This document shows, one piece after another, positions 17,091 to 26,323 of a stretch of DNA of 64,000 nt; positions within the stretch are counted from its first letter, which is position 1; each line of letters starts with the position of its first letter. Made by a program: the position numbers and the translations under genes. The stretch is from Bacillus albus (lineage in GTDB: Bacteria > Bacillota > Bacilli > Bacillales > Bacillaceae_G): positions 40,569 to 104,568 of the forward strand of contig NZ_MAOE01000077.1 of NCBI RefSeq assembly GCF_001884185.1. The letters run 5' to 3'. Under the pieces are notes generated by a model. It was not told where the DNA came from, did not search any database, and was given only the letters and a program-made list of their open reading frames with translations.

Positions 17091-18821
17091 TTGGAACTAT
17101 TGAGAAACAGTAAAGTTGGTACAAAACTAAACATACTAATAGGTATATCAAGTATTGCCTGTATAGTATTATCCCTAATAGGATTTTGGGGATTAGAAAG
17201 AGGAAAGAGTGCTTCTTCTAATATGTATGAAGATAATTTAAAATCAGTTGATTGGATAGGAACGATAGAATCTAACTTTTATCATGTCAATATGAATTTT
17301 ATGGAAATAATGGTATCCAAAGATGAAAAAAGAATGAACGATTTGATAAAAGAAATGGATATAATTCGTAAAGAAAATGATCAGTTATTAAAGCTGTTCG
17401 AAACTAAAGTTAGTTCTAATAAAGAAAAAGAGCTATTTAGCAAATTTCAGGAAGAGTTTAATGAATTAAGAACACAGATGAAAAAGGCACAAGAATTAGG
17501 GAAATCTAATAATGAAGAAGCCTACGCTTATTATCTAAAAGAAATCGAACCCAATATGCAAAAAACAATCCAGTCCATTCGTGAACTAATTGTATATAAC
17601 AGTAATAATGCAGAGCAGTTACAACAAGTTAATAATAAAAGTGCTCAAAATACAATGATAATGTTTGTAGGCCTTTCAATTTTAGCAATTATCATAGTTA
17701 TATTGATCGGATATCTTATTAAGTTAACTATACGACAACCACTATTATTATTGCAAAGTGATATGAAGAAAGTAGCTGCTGGTGATTTAACAATACGTAC
17801 TTCTTATAAAGCAAATAATGAGCTGGGTAATATTGTACAGTCTTTTAATAGTATGTTAGATAATCTACAACAATTAATTGCGAGTGTTAAATCGACAACA
17901 CAAGAAGTTATTTCTTCTACGGAGGGGGTTTTACAAGATACAAAGCGGGCATCTAATATTTCGAATGAGGTTGTTCAGACTATTTCTGAAGTAAAAGAAA
18001 AAATAGCAGGACAGGTAACTAGTATTCAAGAGAGTTCATCTTCAATGGATGAAATAACAATTGGTGTGCAAACTGTAGCTGAATCTTCAGCTGTAGTTGC
18101 TGAGGTAGCAGTAACTACCACGGAACAAATACATATTGGTAGTGAAGTGATAAAGCACTCAATTCTTCAAATGAACAGTGTTCATGATGTCGTGGAGGAA
18201 ACATCAAAAGTAATAGATAGACTTGTTACACGTACACAACAGATTGATACAGCTCTGAATGCAATCACTAATATCGCTGAGCAAACTAACCTTCTTGCTT
18301 TAAATGCTGCTATTGAAGCAGCACGTGCTGGAGAGAATGGGAAAGGGTTTGCAGTGGTTGCAGCAGAAGTGAGGGATTTAGCTGAAAAGTCTAAAGAATC
18401 CGCAAATGAAATTAACCATTTAGTCAAATCTATTCAACAAGACACTCAAGACACAGTTCATGTCATGCAAAAAGGAGAACAAAAGGCAGCAGAAGGAAAA
18501 GAAGCAGCCCACCAAGCGGACCAAACATTCTCATCTATTATGAGAGATATTGACAAAATCACAAGTCAAATTCAAGAAGTCTCTGCAGCAACAGAAGAGA
18601 TGTCTGCCGGTACAGAAGAAGTAAATGCGTCTCTTTCACTAGTAGCTGATACTACAACACAAGTAGAAAGAGAAACAATTCAAACAGTACAATCAATTCA
18701 ATCACAAGCAGTTTCAATTCAAAAAATTACAAATCAATCCAACAAGATGAAAGAAAAGGTGAATGCATTAACAGAATTGCTTTCTAAATTTATTATTGAA
18801 GAGCAAAAAAACGAGAAATAA
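17091..18821 (+). CDS. Methyl-accepting chemotaxis protein
   Basis: 576-aa transmembrane chemoreceptor. TM1 lies at about 12-32, a ~150-residue helical extracellular sensor (4HB type) follows, then TM2 at about 187-210, HAMP to ~265 and a cytoplasmic signalling domain with the conserved hairpin tip [19 protein letters not shown]. It would signal to the CheA/CheW complex. The TTG start follows GGAGAG. Ligand unknown. It is transcribed alone and ends at a terminator. Flanking genes give no clue beyond a shared theme of sensing with the GGDEF-EAL gene upstream. Confidence 0.92.
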   Translation: MELLRNSKVGTKLNILIGISSIACIVLSLIGFWGLERGKSASSNMYEDNLKSVDWIGTIESNFYHVNMNFMEIMVSKDEKRMNDLIKEMDIIRKENDQLLKLFETKVSSNKEKELFSKFQEEFNELRTQMKKAQELGKSNNEEAYAYYLKEIEPNMQKTIQSIRELIVYNSNNAEQLQQVNNKSAQNTMIMFVGLSILAIIIVILIGYLIKLTIRQPLLLLQSDMKKVAAGDLTIRTSYKANNELGNIVQSFNSMLDNLQQLIASVKSTTQEVISSTEGVLQDTKRASNISNEVVQTISEVKEKIAGQVTSIQESSSSMDEITIGVQTVAESSAVVAEVAVTTTEQIHIGSEVIKHSILQMNSVHDVVEETSKVIDRLVTRTQQIDTALNAITNIAEQTNLLALNAAIEAARAGENGKGFAVVAAEVRDLAEKSKESANEINHLVKSIQQDTQDTVHVMQKGEQKAAEGKEAAHQADQTFSSIMRDIDKITSQIQEVSAATEEMSAGTEEVNASLSLVADTTTQVERETIQTVQSIQSQAVSIQKITNQSNKMKEKVNALTELLSKFIIEEQKNEK

Positions 18822-18839
18822 AATATATTATATAAAAAC

Positions 18840-18873
18840 GTACAGGTCCTTAATTAAAGACTTGTACTTTTTT
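18840..18873 (+). terminator. Chemoreceptor gene terminator
   Basis: GTACAGGTC pairs with GACTTGTAC (one G-T), followed by seven T. Confidence 0.75.
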
Positions 18874-18975
18874 ATTATGAATAACTGTAAGTTGTGAAAT
18901 AAATTTCTATTTTGTAAACAATTGTGAACAGAATTTTAATTTTTTGTTTTGTTTATTTTTTCTGAATAATACATA

Positions 18976-19025
18976 TTGACAAAATAATGGTAGCAATATA
19001 GAATTGGTTTTGTTCACCGGTGAAC
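18976..19025 (+). promoter_or_regulatory. yvmC promoter with overlapping palindromic operator
   Basis: TTGACA at 18976-18981, a 17-base spacer and TAGAAT at 18999-19004 make a near-consensus sigma-A promoter. The perfect palindrome GTTCACCGGTGAAC at 19012-19025 covers the expected transcription start and belongs to the same motif family as 21773-21786, 21795-21808 and 21986-21999 beside the two marR genes. Repressor binding here would block initiation. The leader to the yvmC start is about 165 bases; nothing else was seen in it. Confidence 0.75.
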
Positions 19026-19177
19026 ATTATGTGGTTTTTTTGTTTAGTATTATTTTTATTCACTATTTCTAACATCAAGATATTCTATCTCTATTTTTAT
19101 GTAGTTTGAAATATTATTGGTTACTTAAAATCAATAAAACAATTTATATTGATAAAATTATTTAAAGGGATGATTGT

Positions 19178-19897
19178 ATGACGAATGCTATAGCGGTAAG
19201 AAATGTACGAAAGTTTAGTTCTCAACCCTTATCTACTAATTGTGCTGAAATATTAAAACGTAGTAAGCATGCAATAATAGGTATTAGTCCGTTTAATAGT
19301 AGATTTTCTGATGAATATATTAATAGACTCATTGAATGGGCATTACATACTTTTGATGATGTTAGTGTTTTATTAGCTGGAAAAGAGGCTGCAAATTTAC
19401 TTGAGGCTCTAGGAACACCAAAAGGTAAAGCGGAAAGAAAAGTTAGGAAAGAAGTATCTCGAAATAGAAGATCAGCTGAAAAGGCACTTAAAGAGCATGG
19501 TGGTAATGTAAATGCTATCCATACTTTTTCTGATTTTAATGACAACAATGCATATAGCTGCATGAGGGCAGAAGCAGAACATATTTTTTTAAGCGAAACT
19601 GATTTTCGAAATGCTTGCTTAGAAATGTCACATGCAGCCATCTTAGGTAGAGCAAGGGGTACTAATATAGATATTGATCAAATATCAAATGACATGCTAA
19701 ATATTGCAGTAGAATATGTAATTGCAGAACTCCCATTTTTCATTGGCGGAGCTGAAATTTTAGGAGCTCAAGAAGCTGTACTTATTTATCATAAACCATG
19801 GGAGCTTGGTGAACAGATAGTTCGAAATGATTTTTCTATCAAGATGAAACCAAATCAAGGATATTTAATGGTTCAAGAATTGGAAGATTTATCTTAG
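19178..19897 (+). CDS. yvmC: tRNA-dependent cyclodipeptide synthase (YvmC-like)
   Basis: The cyclodipeptide synthase family makes diketopiperazines from two aminoacyl-tRNAs; B. subtilis/B. licheniformis YvmC makes cyclo(Leu-Leu). The catalytic Ser37 lies in [10 protein letters not shown]. Asn40, with Tyr204-His205 in YHKPW, places it in the NYH subfamily, as for YvmC and AlbC. The basic helix around 80-105 fits tRNA binding. 239 aa, full length. A cytochrome P450 gene follows after 35 bp, matching the yvmC-cypX pair for pulcherriminic acid. It is expressed from a strong operator-controlled promoter. Leucine specificity is inferred from the neighbouring P450, not from residues I could verify. 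Confidence 0.92.
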   Translation: MTNAIAVRNVRKFSSQPLSTNCAEILKRSKHAIIGISPFNSRFSDEYINRLIEWALHTFDDVSVLLAGKEAANLLEALGTPKGKAERKVRKEVSRNRRSAEKALKEHGGNVNAIHTFSDFNDNNAYSCMRAEAEHIFLSETDFRNACLEMSHAAILGRARGTNIDIDQISNDMLNIAVEYVIAELPFFIGGAEILGAQEAVLIYHKPWELGEQIVRNDFSIKMKPNQGYLMVQELEDLS

Positions 19898-19932
19898 CAA
19901 ATAGTAAGTATCCAATACAAGGGGGAAGAAAT

Positions 19933-21153
19933 ATGTCAAATACTATACAAACGGTAAATATATTAACAGAGGAATTTCAAGAAAATCCATATAAGTATTT
20001 TTCATACCTACGTCAGAATGACCCAGTACATTACGAAGCTGCGATTGATAGTTATTTTATTAGCAGATATCAAGATGTCCGTAATATATTGAATGATACT
20101 GAAACATTTACAACAAAATCATTAGCTGAACGTGCTGAGCCAGTAATGCGTGGACCAGTATTAGCACAAATGCGTGGAAAAGAGCATGTTGCGAAAAGAA
20201 AAATTGTTTTAAGAAGTTTTATGGGAGATGCTTTACAAAAATTAATGCCTTTAATTAAAAAGAATGCAGAAGATTTACTATTTCCACACCTTCCAAATGG
20301 AAAGATAGATTTAATTAATGATTTTGGCAGAACATTTGCTGTTTATGTAACAATGGATATGATTGGATTAGATAAGAAAGATCATAAGAAGATAGGAGAA
20401 TGGCATAGCGGTGTAGCTGACTTTATTACCAGTATAAATCAACCACCAGAGGCAAAAAAACATTCTCTTTGGTGCAGTGAACAGTTAGCTAATTATTTAG
20501 AACCAATTATTAAAGAGCGAAGATTAAACCCACAGGAAGACTTAATTTCTAAATTATGCAGTGCAAAATATGAAGGAATAGCTATGACTGATACTGATAT
20601 TCTAGCATTGATTTTAAATATATTATTAGCTGCAACAGAACCTGGGGATAAGACTCTTGCTTTATTAATTTATAATTTAATTAACCAACCGAAACAACTG
20701 CAAGATGTATTAAATGATCGTTCATTAGTACCATTAGCTATTGCAGAAACTTTACGTTACAATCCACCAGTACAATTGATTCCTCGTCAATTGTCAAAAG
20801 ATACGGAAATAAATGGTATCAAACTATCTAAAGGAACTACGGTATTTTGTATGATTGGTGCAGCGAACCGTGACCCTAACGCATTTGAAAGGCCTGATGA
20901 ATTCAATATTTATCGTCCGGATCTTGATATTAAAAAGGCATTTAGTGGTGCTGCAAGACATCTTGCATTCGGATCAGGTATTCATAATTGCGTAGGGGCA
21001 GCGTTTGCGAAATCAGAAATTGAAATAGTTGTAAATGTAGTCTTAGATAATATGAAAAACATTAAATTAGAAGAAGATTTTCAATATGTTGAAAAAGGGC
21101 TTTATACACGTGGACCTATTTCAATGCCTATTCTTTTTGATAAGTTAGTTTAA
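19933..21153 (+). CDS. cypX: Cytochrome P450 CypX-like (CYP134 type)
   Basis: Soluble bacterial P450 of 406 aa. The heme-binding loop is FGSGIHNCVGAAFA with ligand Cys353; the K-helix ExxR is ETLR, and the I-helix carries LAATEPGDKT. In B. subtilis CypX oxidises cyclo(Leu-Leu) to pulcherriminic acid, which chelates iron as pulcherrimin. It follows yvmC in the same operon, with AGGGGGAAG before the ATG, and ends at a strong terminator. No dedicated ferredoxin or reductase lies nearby, so electron partners must come from elsewhere. The CDPS-P450 pairing makes this assignment strong. Confidence 0.9.
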   Translation: MSNTIQTVNILTEEFQENPYKYFSYLRQNDPVHYEAAIDSYFISRYQDVRNILNDTETFTTKSLAERAEPVMRGPVLAQMRGKEHVAKRKIVLRSFMGDALQKLMPLIKKNAEDLLFPHLPNGKIDLINDFGRTFAVYVTMDMIGLDKKDHKKIGEWHSGVADFITSINQPPEAKKHSLWCSEQLANYLEPIIKERRLNPQEDLISKLCSAKYEGIAMTDTDILALILNILLAATEPGDKTLALLIYNLINQPKQLQDVLNDRSLVPLAIAETLRYNPPVQLIPRQLSKDTEINGIKLSKGTTVFCMIGAANRDPNAFERPDEFNIYRPDLDIKKAFSGAARHLAFGSGIHNCVGAAFAKSEIEIVVNVVLDNMKNIKLEEDFQYVEKGLYTRGPISMPILFDKLV

Positions 21154-21194
21154 AAAACATGGCTATTTTAGTTATTAATATAATTCAATTTTTG

Positions 21195-21222
21195 CTAAGG
21201 GGCTAAAACCCCTTAGTTTTTC
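21195..21222 (+). terminator. yvmC-cypX terminator
   Basis: A perfect stem, CTAAGGGG with CCCCTTAG, loop CTAAAA, followed by TTTTTCT. Confidence 0.85.
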
Positions 21223-21275
21223 TATTTTTATGAGAAGGTCAACATATATACCTTCTAAGCTGATATAACGAAAAA

Positions 21276-21746
21276 TTAAATACATTGTTTCCATGCTTCT
21301 AAAAATTTTGTTACAACTTGTAACTCGGAATCATTAAATTGTTGGAATAACTCACTGTAACGCTCATGTGCAATTTTGTGTAATTTTTTATGAACAATGG
21401 CTAACTGTATTCCCTTATCAGTTAAAGTATAAAATATTTCCTTCTTATTATCTGTATTTTGATGCGTCAATAAAATTTTATTATCAATAAGAACGCGAAT
21501 AGCTTTAGAGATGGTTGCTTTAGAAATATTAAGTTCCATAGATAGTAGAGTGTTATTCATTTGTTGTTTACTCTCATGAATAACCGAAACAATATGTAGT
21601 TGCGTTAGAGTCCAATTTTTATTTATATTTTCATATTCACTAACTAATTCTTTTATCATCTCTTGAGATGCATATTTTTTCTTTTCTCTTGTTATGACAA
21701 AGTCTTCGATAGCTTTTAAGGTTTGTTCATGAACAAAATTTGTCAT
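21276..21746 (-). CDS. MarR-family regulator 1 (YvmB-like)
   Basis: 156 aa with a MarR winged helix: NNTLLSMELNISKATISKAI (recognition helix), then the wing DNKKEIFYTLTDKG. It is divergent from the second marR gene and faces yvmC-cypX. Its start is preceded by two 14-bp palindromes 22 bp apart that match the operator over the yvmC promoter, so it probably represses itself and the pulcherrimin genes, as YvmB/PchR does in other Bacillus. The ligand is unknown. A -35 TTGACC with -10 TAAACT on the minus strand (21794-21822) overlaps one operator. Confidence 0.88.
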   Translation of the reverse strand: MTNFVHEQTLKAIEDFVITREKKKYASQEMIKELVSEYENINKNWTLTQLHIVSVIHESKQQMNNTLLSMELNISKATISKAIRVLIDNKILLTHQNTDNKKEIFYTLTDKGIQLAIVHKKLHKIAHERYSELFQQFNDSELQVVTKFLEAWKQCI

Positions 21747-21772
21747 AATAATTTCCCCTATCTAGAATTATT

Positions 21773-21808
21773 GTTTACTGGTTAACAATATAAAGTTTAC
21801 CAGTAAAC
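21773..21808. promoter_or_regulatory. Tandem operators upstream of MarR regulator 1
   Basis: GTTTACTGGTTAAC (21773-21786) and GTTTACCAGTAAAC (21795-21808) are 22 bp apart centre to centre, two helical turns. Both are variants of the palindrome at 19012 and 21986. They lie in the region between the two divergent marR genes. Confidence 0.75.
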
Positions 21809-21985
21809 AATAATTAGGTCAACAATTTAAAAAAGGACTTTTATGCATTGAAACTAACTCTTTAATATAATAGGGCTTTATTAGGGTAAATTATGAAAAA
21901 CAGATACATTAAAGGTTCTTACATAATTAGTTAAATTCCAACTTAGCAATTGACAATTGCTAAATGAGGATATAAAATCAAAATA

Positions 21986-21999
21986 GTTTACCGGTAAAC
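21986..21999. promoter_or_regulatory. Operator upstream of MarR regulator 2 and MFS exporter
   Basis: The perfect palindrome GTTTACCGGTAAAC lies 39 bp before the start of the second marR gene. It differs from the yvmC operator by one symmetrical base pair (T/A for C/G), so one regulator, or both, could bind all sites. Confidence 0.75.
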
Positions 22000-22037
22000 A
22001 AAAAATAAAATAGATAAAGAAGGGTAGAAACATTTAA

Positions 22038-22514
22038 ATGAATAAGGGCATAAAACAGAAAATTTACGATAATTATCTACATTTGTTACATCTCAATGAA
22101 CAAAAGGCAGATAAGGATATTGAGACTTTTTTTAAGCAAGCAAAAATGAAAGAAATAGAACATGTACCGACAAATATGACAAGTATACACGTAATTGCCT
22201 GTATTGGTGAGAATCAACCAATAAATAATATTACAATTGCAAGGAAAATGAATTTATCTAAAGCGAATATCACAAAAATTAATACCAAATTAATAAAAGA
22301 AAATTTAATCACTCGTTTTCAGTCAGTTGATAATAAAAAGGAGGTATATTATCAACTGACTCCGGCAGGACAATCACTTTGTGAATTACATCAGAAAATT
22401 CATGATCAGAAAGAAAATGAATTTTATCAGTTCGTTGATTCATTTTCTGAAATTGAACAAAACGCAATATTGAAGTTTTTACAAAATATAAACGATAAAA
22501 TGTTGGGGAAATAA
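22038..22514 (+). CDS. MarR-family regulator 2
   Basis: 158 aa, same fold as the divergent MarR 1. The recognition helix reads NNITIARKMNLSKANITKIN and the wing DNKKEVYYQLTPAG. The two proteins are clearly paralogous but share only part of their sequence. Genes 22038 and 22572 are 57 bp apart and likely co-transcribed with the exporter. It may control export separately from synthesis, or cross-regulate with MarR 1; the shared operator sequence supports cross-talk. Function by analogy only. Confidence 0.87.
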   Translation: MNKGIKQKIYDNYLHLLHLNEQKADKDIETFFKQAKMKEIEHVPTNMTSIHVIACIGENQPINNITIARKMNLSKANITKINTKLIKENLITRFQSVDNKKEVYYQLTPAGQSLCELHQKIHDQKENEFYQFVDSFSEIEQNAILKFLQNINDKMLGK

Positions 22515-22571
22515 AGTTATTATAACTTAAATAAATTAGCTAATTATTAATAATCTTTTAGGAGGGATAGC

Positions 22572-23786
22572 ATGAACCGCGTTAAATCAAGTGCTTCTTT
22601 TCTTTTATATTTGTTGTGTATTAGTGCTTTTTTCGCTTCTTTAAACCAAAATATATATTCTCCAATAATCCCCATAATCCGGGATTCATTCCAAGTATCT
22701 ATAACAATGGTTAACCTTTCGGTTTCCATATTTATTTTTATTACGGCAATTATGCAAATTGTTTTTGGTTCTATAATTGATTTTAAAGGTGCTAGGACTA
22801 TACTTATTCCGAGTATTATTTTAACAATTTTAGCGAGTATTGGTTGTGCAATTACAAGTAACTTTACAGTGTTTTTAATATGTAGAATTTTACAGGCTGT
22901 AGGGACAGCTGCAATACCACTTATTGCGGCAACTACAATTGGTACTGTATTTCAAGGAGAACAACGAGGAAGTGCAATGGGTACATATCAAACCATGTTA
23001 TCCGTTGCCCCTGCTGTTGCACCTGTGTTAGGAGGTTTTATTGGGGAAAAATATAATTACCCAGGGGTTTTCTGGCTACTTGTAGTAGTATCTATAATTC
23101 TATTTATTACTAATTGGTTATATTTCCCTGAAGATCGTATGGGGAGTAAAAAAGAAATGAGTGGAAAAACACTTATATCTCACTATGCTTCTATATTTAA
23201 AAGCAAAGTGGGAAGCTCCATATTAATATTAAGTTTCTTTGCATTTTTTCTTTATTTCTCCTTCATTGTTTACTTACCAATTTTATTAACAGATCATTAT
23301 CAATTAAGTTTACAGGTAGTGGGTTTACTTTACTTACCAATGGCTATAAGTTTAATAATTGGCAGTATGACTTTTAAAAAAATTCAATCAAAAATTTCAC
23401 AAAAAAATCTTTTTATAACTGGAAATGTAGTCTTAGCTTTAAGCGTAATATTATTTGCTGTGACACACTCGAATACTTTAATTGGTGTAACAGTTGCTTT
23501 AATTCTCCACGGAATATCAATTGGTATCCTCACTCCTTTATTTGCTACTATGATTGCAAATGAATTTGAACATAATAGGGGAAGTGCAATGGGAATGTTT
23601 AACTTTATTAGATATATGGGAATGGCTGTCGGACCAATTGTTTCGGGATTATTATTAGCACATTTCAAGCCTACAGTTGTATTTGCTCTATTTGGCGGAT
23701 TTTTTATTTTTCTCTCTTTTGGCATGCTTATACGGATTAGTAAGAGATCTATTAAAATCGTGCCAAAACAAGAAAATCTAAAATAA
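22572..23786 (+). CDS. MFS exporter (YvmA-like)
   Basis: 404 aa with about 12 hydrophobic helices, DHA1/Bcr-CflA-like. The signature between TM2 and TM3 is GSIIDFKGARTI, and motif C-like APAVAPVLGGFIGE is present in TM5. AGGAGG precedes the ATG. Its position after the MarR gene and next to yvmC-cypX matches yvmA, the transporter linked to pulcherriminic acid in B. subtilis/B. licheniformis. Export of the cyclodipeptide product is inferred; a general drug efflux role cannot be excluded. Confidence 0.87.
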   Translation: MNRVKSSASFLLYLLCISAFFASLNQNIYSPIIPIIRDSFQVSITMVNLSVSIFIFITAIMQIVFGSIIDFKGARTILIPSIILTILASIGCAITSNFTVFLICRILQAVGTAAIPLIAATTIGTVFQGEQRGSAMGTYQTMLSVAPAVAPVLGGFIGEKYNYPGVFWLLVVVSIILFITNWLYFPEDRMGSKKEMSGKTLISHYASIFKSKVGSSILILSFFAFFLYFSFIVYLPILLTDHYQLSLQVVGLLYLPMAISLIIGSMTFKKIQSKISQKNLFITGNVVLALSVILFAVTHSNTLIGVTVALILHGISIGILTPLFATMIANEFEHNRGSAMGMFNFIRYMGMAVGPIVSGLLLAHFKPTVVFALFGGFFIFLSFGMLIRISKRSIKIVPKQENLK

Positions 23787-23974
23787 GAAAATGATTTCAT
23801 CATAAAGAATTAATAGTATATAAACTATACAGTTAAATTATTATCCATAATAAAATTATGGTAGACCGAAAGCTGTTCTTATTCATAATAAAAGATGAAA
23901 TATATTGTTTCTTTTGTAATTTTGAATAAGGTAATTAGAAATTTCAATAAGAGAAATTATATTTAGTTAAGTAT

Positions 23975-24365
23975 TGAACTACTCACCACTTAACGTCCTT
24001 ACGGACTGTTTGAAGTGGGAGATTCCTGCGAACACCGGTGTATCCACCGGTTATCTTAGCAGGCTCTACCCGTAGTCCCTACGGTGAAAACATAAGTATC
24101 TTGTACGTTGACTCACCACACTACCTACTTTAGCTTGGTTTTCGCAACTTCGGCAAGTATGGGGCGAAAGAACGTTGAAGATTTTACGGTTGCAACGTTT
24201 TTCTGCAACCAACCTCATATCTTCAGTTTTCAAAGAGCAATCTGTACAAGTAAATGATAGCAAACATGTTGGCTTATGCCAACCGACATTCATCTCCCAC
24301 CTAAAATTGGTGTTTCACACCTTCACATTTTTGAGGAAGGAGTCTTCTGTCGGAAAACGATAAAA
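23975..24365 (-). mobile_element. IS200/IS605-like structured remnant
   Basis: A dense series of hairpins: CACTT/AAGTG enclosing GTCC-TTAC-GGAC; CCTGC/GCAGG enclosing ACCGGTG-TATC-CACCGGT; CCGTAG/CTACGG; GGTTGCA/TGCAACC; TTGGC-TTAT-GCCAA. On the minus strand the sequence starts with the AGAAGACTCCTTCCTCAA end seen at 1-95 and 6345. A 75-codon minus frame (24066-24293) is Cys-rich but does not match a TnpB or IscB domain I recognise. It is best read as the noncoding, structured-RNA part of a TnpB- or IscB-type element whose protein gene is gone. Confidence 0.55.
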
Positions 24366-24480
24366 TATAAAGATGAAACATTAATACATTTAATCCCAAA
24401 AGATCCTTATTTTCAGTTTTTTTCTTGAATAAATTACATCCTTTCGAATATATTTGTATGGTTTAACATCCTGTTAATAA

Positions 24481-24517
24481 AAATACATCACTATTAAAGG
24501 GTGATGTATTTTTATTT
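24481..24517 (+). terminator. Rho-independent terminator
   Basis: AAATACATCAC pairs perfectly with GTGATGTATTT over a nine-base loop and is followed by TTATTTT. The A-rich 5' arm lets it work both ways. No gene ends directly before it. Confidence 0.7.
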
Positions 24518-24559
24518 TAGAAAGACTCGTTATACGCAACTGTACCTTTTAACTAATAG

Positions 24560-24880
24560 ATTTGCTATTAAAAATCATGGTAAAGATGTACGTAGACATA
24601 TATATAACTAAAGTAATTTCTTTATAAAAAAGTACCCACTTTCTTGTCTAAATAGCATCCAATTCTATGTCTTTGTACAGTACAAGATTGTAGAACGACA
24701 TGAAACTCTAAACTAAAATATCATGAAAAAACGTTGATAAATAACCATTATTACAATTTTTGTAGGTACTTTCATGTCCCGATAACAGGACAAGAAAGTC
24801 TAAACTACTTAGCCAATGATAATAAAATACTCATGAAATATATTGATTTTAATAGCATCATGCTCTGAACGGTCTGCGTT
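24560..24880. repeat. bcr-like dispersed repeat, copy
   Basis: Shares TTTATAAAAAAGTA, GGACAAGAAA and CTAAACTACTT(A/T)GCCA(A/G)T strings with 33440-33600, and the last two in variant form with 28300-28440. TTGTAGGTACTTTCATGT is shared with 13556. The layout resembles the B. cereus group bcr elements, which are ~150-300 bp with conserved structure; the exact subtype was not determined. Confidence 0.5.
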
Positions 24881-24990
24881 ATAGAAATATAACATAAGAC
24901 ATTCATTTTCAAATATAAATTGAGCATGTACTTGCATGTTAAAAAGAACTCTTATAGAAAGGGTTCTTTTTTATATTATAAAAATTTTTG

Positions 24991-25045
24991 TTAAGAAAAA
25001 CTTAAGAAGCTTCTTCACTTTTTATTAAGGAACACTCTTTATACT
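24991..25045 (+). promoter_or_regulatory. Promoter of the ABC module with response-regulator-like direct repeat
   Basis: TTAAGA occurs at 24991-24996 and again at 25002-25007, an 11-bp period typical of OmpR/PhoB-type sites. A good -10, TATACT, lies at 25040-25045 with no recognisable -35 in the right place. This is the pattern expected of a promoter activated by the response regulator encoded at 29613. Confidence 0.5.
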
Positions 25046-25143
25046 CAAGAATGTGTTAGAGAGCATATCTATTCTTGTTGGAATCTAAAAGAATAAATAA
25101 GTTCACATATATCATATAGAAAAGAGAAAGGTGGAAAAGATAG

Positions 25144-25503
25144 ATGAAAAAAACATGGATTGCTGTTTCAGGATTAGTTGTTGTAGGAGGTGGATTATTG
25201 ATTTATATGGGAGGAGAAACAATAGACCGATTCAATCCGTTATTGAAAGAAAAAGATGTGTACGTCCTTACAAAAGGGGAAGCAAAACCTGACCCAAAAC
25301 ACAACGGTAGGAGGTATTTTTACGAATTAAACGGAGTGGATAAATCAGGTAATGAAAATACCATTAAATTAGGGGTTTCTAAAAAAGAACTTTATTCAGA
25401 TTCTTATTTAAAAGCACATGTAAAAGGAAAGTATGTTTACGATTTTGAGAAAGTACAGGAAAATGAAGTTCCTGAGAAAGCAAAAGAAAAACTTAAAAAA
25501 TAA
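25144..25503 (+). CDS. YxeA-family small secreted/anchored protein
   Basis: 119 aa with an N-terminal hydrophobic segment (5-24) and a small extracytoplasmic domain of the YxeA (DUF1093) family, judged from the length, YFYELNGVDKSGNE and the final Lys-rich tail. In B. subtilis yxeA accompanies yxdLM, an ABC transporter responsive to cationic peptides. Here it precedes the ATPase and permease genes by short gaps (43 and 15 bp), in one operon. Its molecular role is not known. Confidence 0.8.
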   Translation: MKKTWIAVSGLVVVGGGLLIYMGGETIDRFNPLLKEKDVYVLTKGEAKPDPKHNGRRYFYELNGVDKSGNENTIKLGVSKKELYSDSYLKAHVKGKYVYDFEKVQENEVPEKAKEKLKK

Positions 25504-25546
25504 AGATTCAATATATCAAGTTAAAAGATAAAGGTAGGAGAATCAT

Positions 25547-26308
25547 ATGAACAAATCAGTTGTAAATGTAAAAAATGTTCAAAAAGTATACGGTAAAAAA
25601 GGGGAAAGTCAGTCCCACGCTTTAAGAGATGTATCATTCTCGATTCAAGAGGGAGAATTTGTTGGAATCATGGGACCGTCCGGCTCAGGAAAAACAACAT
25701 TGTTAAATGTAATTTCAACGTTAGATGCAGCAACTGGAGGCATTGTTGAAATCGCTGGTATCGATATCACAAAAATGAAACAAGGGGAGCTTTCAGATTT
25801 TCGTTCTCAAAAATTAGGATTTATCTTTCAAGATTTCAATTTATTAGAGAACCTATCTATTTATGAAAATATTGCTCTTCCACTTTCACTTCAAGGCGTC
25901 CCATCGCGTAAGATTGGCCCAAAAGTAAAGAAAGTAGCTAATATGTTAGGGATTTCGGAAATACTTCAAAAATATCCATCTGAGGCATCTGGTGGACAAA
26001 AACAACGTTCTGCGGCTGCACGAGCACTTGTACATGAACCAGCAATTATTTTAGGGGACGAGCCTACAGGTGCGCTGGATTCTAAAAATGCAACAAGCCT
26101 TTTAGAAGCAATGAAAAATTTAAATGAAAAACAAGATGTTTCGATTATGATGGTTACCCATGATCCATATAGTGCAAGTTATTGTCAGCGCATTTTGTTC
26201 ATTCAAGATGGTGAGTTATATAAAGAAATTCATCGCAGTGGTACGCGTGAATCGTTTTATAAAGAAATTTTAGATGTACTAGCAGCTTTAGGTACACAAA
26301 AAGGATAA
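25547..26308 (+). CDS. ABC transporter ATPase, BceA/YxdL-like
   Basis: 253-aa ATP-binding subunit with Walker A GPSGSGKTT, signature ASGGQKQRSAAARAL, Walker B AIILGDEPTGAL and switch His in VTHD. It belongs to the MacB/BceA group that powers FtsX-like permeases; the permease gene starts 15 bp downstream. Such pairs detoxify cell-wall-active peptides such as bacitracin and work together with a two-component system; one is encoded 3 kb downstream. The peptide handled cannot be told from sequence. Confidence 0.92.
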   Translation: MNKSVVNVKNVQKVYGKKGESQSHALRDVSFSIQEGEFVGIMGPSGSGKTTLLNVISTLDAATGGIVEIAGIDITKMKQGELSDFRSQKLGFIFQDFNLLENLSIYENIALPLSLQGVPSRKIGPKVKKVANMLGISEILQKYPSEASGGQKQRSAAARALVHEPAIILGDEPTGALDSKNATSLLEAMKNLNEKQDVSIMMVTHDPYSASYCQRILFIQDGELYKEIHRSGTRESFYKEILDVLAALGTQKG

Positions 26309-26323
26309 GGAAGGGCAACCACC

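Larger units (their letters stand above)
23787..25143. other. Long intergenic region: structured element, terminator, bcr-like repeat
   Basis: No intact gene. It holds the structured transposon-like remnant 23975-24365, a terminator at 24481-24517, a bcr-like repeat at about 24560-24880 and the promoter region of the ABC module near 24991-25045. From 23787 to 23974 I see nothing but AT-rich sequence. Confidence 0.6.

Noticed and set aside
24066-24293. Cys-rich minus-strand frame as a zinc-finger protein
   Set aside because: It lies wholly inside the hairpin-rich transposon remnant; the Cys spacing does not match the TnpB ribbon seen at 6719, and no ribosome binding site was found.
23975-24365. 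CRISPR array or tRNA cluster
   Set aside because: The hairpins are all different, there is no regular repeat-spacer pattern, and no cloverleaf with an anticodon arm could be drawn.
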